From Pseudomonadota bacterium (GTDB taxonomy: Bacteria; Pseudomonadota; Alphaproteobacteria; Rhizobiales; Beijerinckiaceae), in the NCBI GenBank assembly GCA_023386155.1, contig JAEWKH010000074.1, forward strand, positions 1 through 40,511: a stretch of 40,511 nucleotides of DNA, written 5' to 3'. Shown in pieces: positions 35,065-40,511 of this stretch. Under the pieces are notes generated by a model, which was not told the DNA's origin, ran no database searches, and saw only the letters and a list, made by a program, of their open reading frames with translations. The first letter of the stretch is position 1; each line of letters begins with the position of its first letter. A program made the translations under genes and the position numbers.

Positions 35065-36735
35065 TCAGCGGCGCGGCGCAAGCCAGGTGTTGTAGAAGCT
35101 GGGGCGACCCACGGCTTCAAAGGACACGCCCTTCACATAACGAGCGGCAGCGAAGGCCTGCGGCTCCTCGAAGATCGGGATGGCATAGGCCTGATCGACC
35201 ACGTAGTTCTGGACCTCGCCGGCCACCGCCAAGCGCTTCGCTCGGTCCGGCTCGGAGGCGAGCTGATCGAGGAGCGCGTTCAGCCGCTCGTCAACGAAGG
35301 ACTTCACCTTGTCGCTGTTGCCCCCCTTCTGCAGCAGAACGTTACGGTTGGTCGGATAGTACTGGCTCTTGATCACGTCGGGATCTGCGCGGCCGACCAT
35401 GGCGGGCGAAACCGGCGCCTTGGCGGGATCGAGGTTGTTCACGACGGCGCTCCCGGAGTCGGCAGTCAGCACGTTCAGCTTCACGCCGATCTTCTCCCAT
35501 TGCTGAGCGACGAGTTGCAGCGTCTCCTTGTTCTGCGGCTGCGGCAGCGACTCGTAGGCCGACAGTTCTAACGTTTGCCCGTCCTTCTGGCGCCGTCCGT
35601 TCGCACCGGCCTTCCAGCCGGCCTCGTCGAGCAGCGCCTTGGCCTTCTCGATATTGTAGGACAGCTTCGACGAGAGGTCGACATAGCCCGATGCCGTCTT
35701 GGCGATGATCGAGGTCGCTTTCGGGTAGTTCTCGGAGAAAAGGGTCGAGACGATCTCATCCGTGTTGGTAGCGTGCAGCAGTGCGCGCCGGACCCGGACG
35801 TCTGCGACGAGCGAATTATCGGGACGGAACACGACGCTGTTGTTCACGCCGCGAGTCGAGGGCGCATAGATCAGATATCCCTCGTCCTCAACCTGCTTCT
35901 CGTCATAGGCCTGGATCTGGCGGATGACGTCGGCCTGCCCGGCCACAAGCGCGCCGATGCGCACGCTGTCTTCCGGCGTGACGATGTACTTGATCTCATC
36001 GAGATAGGCGCGACCCTGGTGCTCGAGCTTCGCAGGCCCCCAGTTGTAGTCCGCGCGAACCTTCAATGTGAGCTCGCGTCCGAGCGTCTCGCTCGCGACG
36101 ACGAACGGACCTGAGCCGATGATCTTCGTGGCATCGCCGAGCGCCTCATAAGGCAGCGCAAGAGTTTTCAAAGACACGAGGCCGGAGCCGATAACGGACG
36201 TGCCTTGCAGGAAACCGGGCGAAGGCTTTTTGAAGATAAATTTTACCGTCTGTGGATCGATGATCTCGCTGCGGTCGTAGTTGTTGATGACCTCCGAGAC
36301 CGGCAGTTTCAGGTCCTTGTTGCCGCGCCCGAACGTGTCGTAGTTCTTGGCCACAGCGGCCGCATCAAGCGGCGTGCCGTCGGAGAAGGTCACGCCCTTC
36401 CGGATTTTGAAGGTGTATTCCGTGGCATCGGCGTTCACCGTCCACGATTCGGCGATCCAGGGCTCGATCTCCAGGGTCTGAGGGTTCTGGTAGGTCAGTT
36501 TGTCGGTGATCTGGTTGAGAATCCCGCCATTCGGGTAGAAGCCGCCCGCAGGGGGATAGAGGTTCGTGTGAGCCTGCTGCTCGAGATAGGTCAGCGTTCC
36601 ACCCTGGACGGGCTTGTGCTGAACGTCCGAGCCTGCGGCCTGTGCTGCCCCCCATCCGCTCGTCCCGGCCAGAAGCGTGGCTCCAAACAAAGCGGCGAGA
36701 CCGGCTCTTTTCCTGAAGCGTCGAGTGATGAACAC
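35065..36735 (-). CDS. ABC importer solute-binding protein (peptide/nickel family 5, KPN_01854-type)
   Basis: This 556-residue protein starts at a GTG (36735) after AGGGGAAAAAAC, followed by a signal peptide (RRFRKRAGLAALFGATLLAG to AAQA). The in-frame opening to 36948 crosses the operator and is not coding. Motifs of family-5 binding proteins include YTFKIRKGVTFSDGTPLDAA, GSGPFVVASETLGRELTL, VRRALLHATNTDEIV and AKALLDEAGWKAGANGRR. These bind short peptides, nickel chelates or other solutes, so the ligand is not settled by family. It is the first gene of the eight-gene operon, and its promoter faces the Lrp gene. Confidence 0.92.
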   Translation of the reverse strand: MFITRRFRKRAGLAALFGATLLAGTSGWGAAQAAGSDVQHKPVQGGTLTYLEQQAHTNLYPPAGGFYPNGGILNQITDKLTYQNPQTLEIEPWIAESWTVNADATEYTFKIRKGVTFSDGTPLDAAAVAKNYDTFGRGNKDLKLPVSEVINNYDRSEIIDPQTVKFIFKKPSPGFLQGTSVIGSGLVSLKTLALPYEALGDATKIIGSGPFVVASETLGRELTLKVRADYNWGPAKLEHQGRAYLDEIKYIVTPEDSVRIGALVAGQADVIRQIQAYDEKQVEDEGYLIYAPSTRGVNNSVVFRPDNSLVADVRVRRALLHATNTDEIVSTLFSENYPKATSIIAKTASGYVDLSSKLSYNIEKAKALLDEAGWKAGANGRRQKDGQTLELSAYESLPQPQNKETLQLVAQQWEKIGVKLNVLTADSGSAVVNNLDPAKAPVSPAMVGRADPDVIKSQYYPTNRNVLLQKGGNSDKVKSFVDERLNALLDQLASEPDRAKRLAVAGEVQNYVVDQAYAIPIFEEPQAFAAARYVKGVSFEAVGRPSFYNTWLAPRR

Positions 36736-36767
36736 GTTTTTTCCCCTGCACGATTGGCCGAATGGTC

Positions 36768-36781
36768 CTTGAATTATCAAG
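36768..36781. promoter_or_regulatory. Small palindrome near the binding-protein promoter
   Basis: CTTGA-ATTA-TCAAG lies 32 bp from the binding-protein start codon, between it and the first GTTCT-type palindrome. It may overlap the promoter core. A chance palindrome is possible. Confidence 0.3.
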
Positions 36782-36809
36782 CCACGAAGCCTTCGAATGC
36801 AACGGGAAT

Positions 36810-36825
36810 GTTCTTTTTTTAGAAC
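36810..36825. promoter_or_regulatory. Operator-like palindrome A (Lrp-type candidate site)
   Basis: GTTCTTTTTTTAGAAC has 5-bp arms GTTCT / AGAAC with a 6-bp T-rich centre, preceded by AAT as in site B. It ends 74 bp from the GTG start of the importer operon. Lrp/AsnC proteins favour AT-rich palindromes of about this size, and the lrp-type gene is adjacent. Confidence 0.65.
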
Positions 36826-36949
36826 GCTCTGAGCAGAGATAATCTTCTCCTGGCGAGGGATTTCCTGAGAAGAATCATCTTTTCTGGACAATATTTCACC
36901 GAATCGGCCCAAGCCTCCCAACGCCAAAATGACTTGAAGGCTCGACAAT

Positions 36950-36965
36950 GTTCTTTATAAAGAAC
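36950..36965. promoter_or_regulatory. Operator-like palindrome B (perfect 16 bp)
   Basis: GTTCTTTATAAAGAAC is a perfect 16-bp palindrome sharing the AATGTTCTTT start with site A, whose centre lies 140 bp away. It ends 74 bp before the regulator ATG at 37040, mirroring site A on the other side. It probably serves regulation of both divergent transcripts, including autoregulation. Confidence 0.7.
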
Positions 36966-37039
36966 TATACAAAACAGAGATGAGGATTGCTCGGGCAAGC
37001 CTCATGGAGATGATTGCTCTACGTTCACCGGGGTCTGAC

Positions 37040-37507
37040 ATGGATGCGACGGATACCAAGATCCTGATGCTGCTGCAGGAAGACGCCGACATCTCAATTG
37101 CTGAACTCGCCCAGAAGGTGAACCTCTCCCAGACTCCCTGCTGGAAAAGGGTTCAGCGTTTGGAAGCAACCGGTTTCATTCAGAAGCGCGTTGCTTTGGT
37201 CGATCCAGACAAGGTAGGCCTGGGATTGACCGTATTCACCTCTGTTGAAATTGGTGACCATTCGGACCAAGGCTTGCAGCATTTTGCCGATATAGTCTTA
37301 GCCATGCCAGAGGTGATGGAGTTTTACCGCATGGCAGGAGATGTAGACTACATGCTGCGCGTGGTCGTGCCTGACATGAATGCCTATGACGCCTTCTACA
37401 AGCGCCTCATCACTGCAATCCCGCTTAAGAACGTGACTTCACGCTTCGCCATGCAGCGGGTGAAATCCACGACTGCCTATGCCTTAACGCCAAGCATTGG
37501 GCGTTAG
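37040..37507 (+). CDS. Lrp/AsnC-family transcriptional regulator
   Basis: This 155-residue protein has an N-terminal helix-turn-helix (MDATDTKILMLLQEDADISI, AELAQKVNLSQTPCWKRVQR, LEATGFIQKRVALVDPDKVG) and a C-terminal ligand-binding RAM domain (GLTVFTSVEIGDHSDQGLQH, AMPEVMEFYRMAGDVDYMLR, IPLKNVTSRFAMQRVKST). It is full-length for the family. I chose the ATG at 37040, where homology begins; an in-frame ATG at 36980 would add 20 residues and start only 14 bp from operator B. It is divergent from the importer/monooxygenase operon and probably controls it in response to a small molecule, often an amino acid in this family. Confidence 0.92.
   Translation: MDATDTKILMLLQEDADISIAELAQKVNLSQTPCWKRVQRLEATGFIQKRVALVDPDKVGLGLTVFTSVEIGDHSDQGLQHFADIVLAMPEVMEFYRMAGDVDYMLRVVVPDMNAYDAFYKRLITAIPLKNVTSRFAMQRVKSTTAYALTPSIGR
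37485..37506 (+). terminator. Weak hairpin overlapping the end of the Lrp-type gene
   Basis: TAACGCC-AAGCATTG-GGCGTTA is a 7-bp perfect stem overlapping the stop codon. No T run follows, so it is only a possible terminator. Confidence 0.3.
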
Positions 37508-37772
37508 ACCAAGAATCAAGCTTTAATGGACCATATGTTGCCAAGTCTTGGTATGTCTCCATGGTTCAAGGTCTCACATTCCGGCCGTCCAACGAATGTT
37601 GGCTCTCAAGCGCTGAAGCAGGCCACCCGCAGGCGTCTCAGGGGTGCCAGGATGCGACATGGCGGCATAGTGATGAAGCTGATGAAGTTGCCCGAGTTTC
37701 TTCCTAAGCTTAGATCCATTGACGTTTGTGGGCGAGGGCCTAGCCTCTTATAATCCGAGCGGAGCTGGTCCG

Positions 37773-38744
37773 ATGCGCTATGGATTGCGACTTCTTCTGC
37801 AAGCGGCGTTTGTTTTCCTCGCGGCTCAGGTCCCAGCTCTCGCGCAGGGCACGACCATGCGGGTGGGCCATTTCCCGAATATCACCCATGTCCAGGCCCT
37901 GGTGGCTCGTGCATTCGAGCGGCAGGGCCGCAGTTGGTTCTCAGACCGGCTCGGGACGGGGGTGAAAATCGAGTGGTACACCTACAACGCGGGCCCCAGC
38001 GCCATGGAGGCCATCTTCGCCGGCTCCCTCGATCTAACCTATGTGGGTCCCAACCCCGCGCTCAACGCCTATGCCCGGTCTCGCGGCGATGAGGTCCGGG
38101 TAGTCGCTGGCGCTGTGAACGGCGGTTCGGCTCTGGTCGTGCAGCCGAATTCCGGCCTCGCCAAGCCCGCCGATTTCCGCGGCAAGCGCATCGCGACGCC
38201 GCAGTTCGGCAACACCCAGGACGTGGCCGCCCGGGCCTGGCTCGTCGCCGGCGGCCTGCGGATCACCCAAACCGGAGGCGACGCCCAGGTGCTTCCGACC
38301 AGCACCCCCGACCAGCTTTCCCTGTTCCAGAGCAAGCAGCTCGATGCAGTCTGGACCGTGGAGCCCTGGGTCTCGCGGCTTGAATCCGAGGCCGGTGGCC
38401 AGGTGCTGGTGGAGGAGAAGGATGCCATCACCACGGTGCTGGTCTCAAGCGCTGGCTTCCTGTCCAAGAACCGAGATCTCGTCCAGCGCTTCGTGAGCGC
38501 GCATCGCGAGCTCACCGAGTGGATCCGGCAGAACCCGGAAGAGGCACAGCGCCTCGCCCGTGACGAGCTCCAGGCCTCCTTCCGGGTTGACATGGCGCCG
38601 GAGCTGGTCGCCCGGGCCTGGGCCCGGATGAGCATCACACCGGATGTCACGCGCGATGCTTTCCAAGCCTTTATGACAAACGCTCAGCAGGTTGGGTTCA
38701 TGCGCGGCGCGCCGGACCTGTCACGCCTCGTCGAGAGCCCTTGA
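37773..38744 (+). CDS. ABC importer binding protein, sulfonate/taurine/nitrate type (SsuA-like)
   Basis: This 323-residue periplasmic protein has a signal peptide ending VPALAQ. It then has TMRVGHFPNITHVQALVARA, AMEAIFAGSLDLTYVGPNPA, FRGKRIATPQFGNTQDVAAR and LFQSKQLDAVWTVEPWVSRL, the pattern of NitT/TauT-family binding proteins, close to SsuA-like aliphatic sulfonate binders. The ligand cannot be fixed from sequence. The ATG at 37773 has GGAG 10 bp upstream; the in-frame opening at 37719 adds a non-signal stretch. Its stop overlaps the ATPase start by one base (TGATG). Confidence 0.9.
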   Translation: MRYGLRLLLQAAFVFLAAQVPALAQGTTMRVGHFPNITHVQALVARAFERQGRSWFSDRLGTGVKIEWYTYNAGPSAMEAIFAGSLDLTYVGPNPALNAYARSRGDEVRVVAGAVNGGSALVVQPNSGLAKPADFRGKRIATPQFGNTQDVAARAWLVAGGLRITQTGGDAQVLPTSTPDQLSLFQSKQLDAVWTVEPWVSRLESEAGGQVLVEEKDAITTVLVSSAGFLSKNRDLVQRFVSAHRELTEWIRQNPEEAQRLARDELQASFRVDMAPELVARAWARMSITPDVTRDAFQAFMTNAQQVGFMRGAPDLSRLVESP

Positions 38745-39547
38745 TGCAGTCCCCGCCAGCTCCGCACGAGGGCGTCCCGGCCAAGCTGATCGTGGAGAGC
38801 GTGTCGAAGCGCTTCACCTCGCAGCGGGCGACGGTGCAGGCTCTCGATAACGTCTCGCTCACCGTGGCCGAGGGGGAGTTTGTCTGCCTGATCGGACCGA
38901 GCGGCTGCGGCAAGTCCACCCTGCTCGACATCATGGCCGGGCTGACCGTGCCCGACTCCGGCCGTGTACTGGCCGATGGGAAGCTAGTCCAGGGTCCCGG
39001 GCGTCAGCGCCTGGTGATGTTCCAGGAATCTGCTCTCTTCCCCTGGCTTGACGCGTTCGGCAACGTGATGTTCGGGCTCAAGCTGCGCGGCGACCTCAAG
39101 CCGCGCGAGCGCCGGGAGATCGCCGAGCACTTCCTGAAGCTCGTTGGCCTTGAGAAGTTCAAGCACGCCCATGTGCACGAGCTGTCAGGCGGCATGAAGC
39201 AAAGGGTGGCCCTGGCCCGCGCGCTCGCCCCCGACCCGCAGGTGCTGTTGATGGACGAGCCCTTCGCGGCGCTCGACGCCCTCACCCGCGACCAGCTCTA
39301 CGACGACATCCAGCGCATCTGGATGGCAAGCCGCAAAACCATCGTCTTCGTGACCCACAACGTGCGGGAGGCCGTCTGCCTTGGCGACCGGGTCGTGCTG
39401 ATGTCGCCCTCGCCGGGCCGGATTGCCGGCATCTTCGACATTGCGCTGCCGCGCCCGCGCGACATCAACAGCCCGGACCTCGCGGACTATACCTCGCGGA
39501 TTGCGGCTGCTCTCAAGGGTACGCTGAAGGAGGTGGTCTCGGAATGA
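38744..39547 (+). CDS. ABC importer ATPase, SsuB/TauB type
   Basis: This 267-residue ATPase has Walker A GPSGCGKST, the Q-loop QESALFPWLDAFGNVMFGLK, the signature LSGGMKQRVALARALAPDP, Walker B VLLMDEPFAALDALTRD and the His-switch IVFVTHNVREAV. The FPWLDAFGNV stretch is typical of the nitrate/sulfonate/taurine branch. It overlaps the binding-protein gene by one base and the permease gene by 4 bp, so the three are translationally coupled. Confidence 0.93.
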   Translation: MQSPPAPHEGVPAKLIVESVSKRFTSQRATVQALDNVSLTVAEGEFVCLIGPSGCGKSTLLDIMAGLTVPDSGRVLADGKLVQGPGRQRLVMFQESALFPWLDAFGNVMFGLKLRGDLKPRERREIAEHFLKLVGLEKFKHAHVHELSGGMKQRVALARALAPDPQVLLMDEPFAALDALTRDQLYDDIQRIWMASRKTIVFVTHNVREAVCLGDRVVLMSPSPGRIAGIFDIALPRPRDINSPDLADYTSRIAAALKGTLKEVVSE

Positions 39548-40143
39548 AACGGATCGCGGTCGCTCTCGTGTTCTTCGCCGTCCTTGTCGGCTTGTGGGAG
39601 CTCACCGTGCGCAGCGGGCGCTGGTCAGCCGTGCTCCTGCCGTCGCCGCTCTATGTGGTGGAATACCTGTGGGCGGCGCTCCTCGATGGCACGCTCCTGG
39701 AGGCGGCGTGGGTCACGCTCAAGCGCCTCCTCATCGGTTATGCAGCCGGCGTGCTCATTGGCCTGCCGCTTGGCCTTCTCACGAGCATGTCGCAGACGCT
39801 CGAGGACACGATCGGGGCCATGGCGCTGGGGCTTCAGACGCTGCCGAGCGTGTGCTGGGTTCCGCTGGCGCTGGTCTGGTTCGGCCAGACGGAAGGTGCG
39901 ATGCTGTTCGTCGTCATCATGGGCACCGTATGGTCCGTCATCATCGCGACAGATTATGGCGCGCGCTCGATTCCACCAATCTACACCCGCGCCGCCCGAA
40001 CGATAGGATCGGAAGGCCTGCACAAGTGGACGCGGGTGATCCTGCCCGCCTCGCTGCCGTTCCTGGTGACCGGGATGAAGCAGGGTTGGGCCTTCGCGAG
40101 CCCGGTGTGTGCGTCGCTGCTGTCGATCAGCCCGAACTTGTAG
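39544..40143 (+). pseudogene. ABC importer permease, SsuC type, truncated at the C-terminus
   Basis: The start (ATG 39544, overlapping the ATPase stop) and first 185 residues fit an SsuC/TauC permease: VLVGLWELTVRSGRW, SVCWVPLALVWFGQTEGAML, IPPIYTRAARTIGSEGLHKW and LPASLPFLVTGMKQGWAFA. In intact relatives the latter is followed by about 65 more residues with two or so membrane helices. Here the sequence changes at about 40097 into unrelated DNA, adding SPVCASLLSISPNL and a TAG. The EAA loop is largely kept, but the last helices are lost, so transport is probably impaired. An assembly or cloning chimera is an alternative explanation. Confidence 0.8.
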
Positions 40144-40326
40144 GGTTCACGCCCAACGACTCACCGAGCTTGAGGCCGTTCTTCAGGGCCGACCGGGCGT
40201 ACTCGAATTCCAGCATCTCCCTGGTCTTGGGGACGCTGGCATCGAGATTGCCCGGGGCTGATCTGAAGTGCCCACCATCTCGGCCTCCCTTTACGAACTC
40301 CTTCAGCTCCTCTTCATCTCTCCAGT
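40097..40326 (-). pseudogene. Fragment of a DUF3604-type protein, inverted and frameshifted
   Basis: On the minus strand one frame reads KTREMLEFEYARSALKNGLK then LGESLGVNP (to about 40145). After a one-base loss near 40142, YKFGLIDSSDAHTGLA follows in another frame down to the permease junction. This resembles the C-terminal part of DUF3604 proteins (EYARSALKxGLxLExxLGxNPYKFGxIGSTDxHTGLA). Upstream the frame stays open to about 40324 (WRDEEELKEFVKGG). Both ends are missing, so it is a remnant carried by the rearrangement that cut the permease gene. Family assignment is by motif memory. Confidence 0.6.
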
Positions 40327-40511
40327 TCAGCCCTCCACGAGCTTGTTCTTGATCGCATAGCGGATCAGGGCCGCGGTGGTGTCCAGGTTGAGCTTGCGCA
40401 GGGACAACGCTCGGTGGGTCTCGACCGTCTTGGTGCTGAGGCTGAGGATGTCGGCGATCTGCTTGTTGGTCTTGCCCTCGGCAATCAGTTGCACCACGGC
40501 CTTCTCGCGCG
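40327..40511 (-). CDS. LuxR/NarL-type response regulator, C-terminal HTH (5' end outside window)
   Basis: The minus-strand frame is open from the window edge to the TGA at 40327-40329 and encodes a complete LuxR-type helix-turn-helix: REKAVVQLIAEGKTNKQIAD, ILSLSTKTVETHRALSLRKL, NLDTTAALIRYAIKNKLVEG. It is the end of a NarL/FixJ-type response regulator; the receiver domain would lie beyond the window. No start codon is inside the window. It is not a copy of the regulator at 8639-9313; the two HTH sequences differ at many positions. Confidence 0.85.
   Translation of the reverse strand, partial: REKAVVQLIAEGKTNKQIADILSLSTKTVETHRALSLRKLNLDTTAALIRYAIKNKLVEG

Noticed and set aside
36735..36948. 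N-terminal extension of the binding protein to an ATG at 36948
   Set aside because: It would run through operator A and place about 70 charged residues before the signal peptide; the GTG at 36735 has a good ribosome-binding site directly before the signal peptide.

Overview
The window is GC-rich, densely coded DNA from a free-living alphaproteobacterium. It looks like Hyphomicrobiales, close to Methylobacteriaceae/Microvirga. This is inferred from family content (PQQ glucose dehydrogenase, TolB/TPR regulator-like protein, Csp-type copper protein, many ABC importers) and from a double palindromic intergenic repeat at 27868-27980 of a kind I associate with that group. I found no rRNA, tRNA, CRISPR array, transposase or phage gene.

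Layout. (1) 1-6.4 kb: the 3' end of a quinoprotein glucose dehydrogenase, a secreted LysM protein, a YddA/SbmA-type fused ABC exporter, a secreted PRC-barrel protein, about 1.2 kb with no recognisable gene but one strong hairpin, and a secreted PepSY-like protein. (2) 6.6-10.7 kb: a NarL-type histidine kinase/response regulator pair, a Crp/Fnr-family regulator and a small coiled-coil protein. (3) 10.7-15.7 kb: an envelope and metal-stress set (DUF2254 membrane protein, DUF421 protein, MscS channel, 18-cysteine copper-storage-like protein, small ORFs). It is bracketed by decayed remnants of a SulP permease (10704-11040) and a CPA1 Na+/H+ antiporter (about 15095-15245). (4) 15.9-25.1 kb: a sulfatase locus with a TolB/TPR signalling-like protein, an AraC regulator, a small secreted Cys protein, a periplasmic sulfatase with a CTAGR motif, its own formylglycine-generating enzyme with both catalytic cysteines, and a divergent large arylsulfatase with a CSPTR motif. 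(5) 25.4-28.4 kb: an NfeD protease/slipin pair, then the palindromic repeat and a CPBP-protease remnant.

(6) 28.4-37.5 kb is the most distinctive system. It is an eight-gene minus-strand operon: a peptide/nickel-type ABC importer (binding protein, two permeases, one protein with two ATPase domains), a luciferase-like flavin monooxygenase, two carboxymuconolactone-decarboxylase/AhpD-fold proteins and an MsuE-type FMN reductase. It diverges from an Lrp/AsnC regulator. The 304-bp divergent region holds two GTTCT-N6-AGAAC palindromes, each exactly 74 bp from the facing start codon. The enzymes match a neighbourhood named in protein-family databases (KPN_01854/KPN_01858/Avi_7169/Avi_7170 families) whose substrate, as far as I know, is undefined. 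The likely logic is import of a small solute, FMNH2-dependent oxygenation, and AhpD-type peroxide or thiol chemistry.

(7) 37.7-40.5 kb: an SsuA/SsuB/SsuC-type (sulfonate/taurine-like) importer whose permease is cut off at about 40097 and joined to an inverted, frameshifted DUF3604 fragment. Last comes the C-terminal HTH of a LuxR-type response regulator that runs off the window. Sulfatases, formylglycine enzyme, MsuE-type reductase, Ssu-type importer and a dead SulP permease together suggest organosulfur scavenging as a theme. That is inference only.
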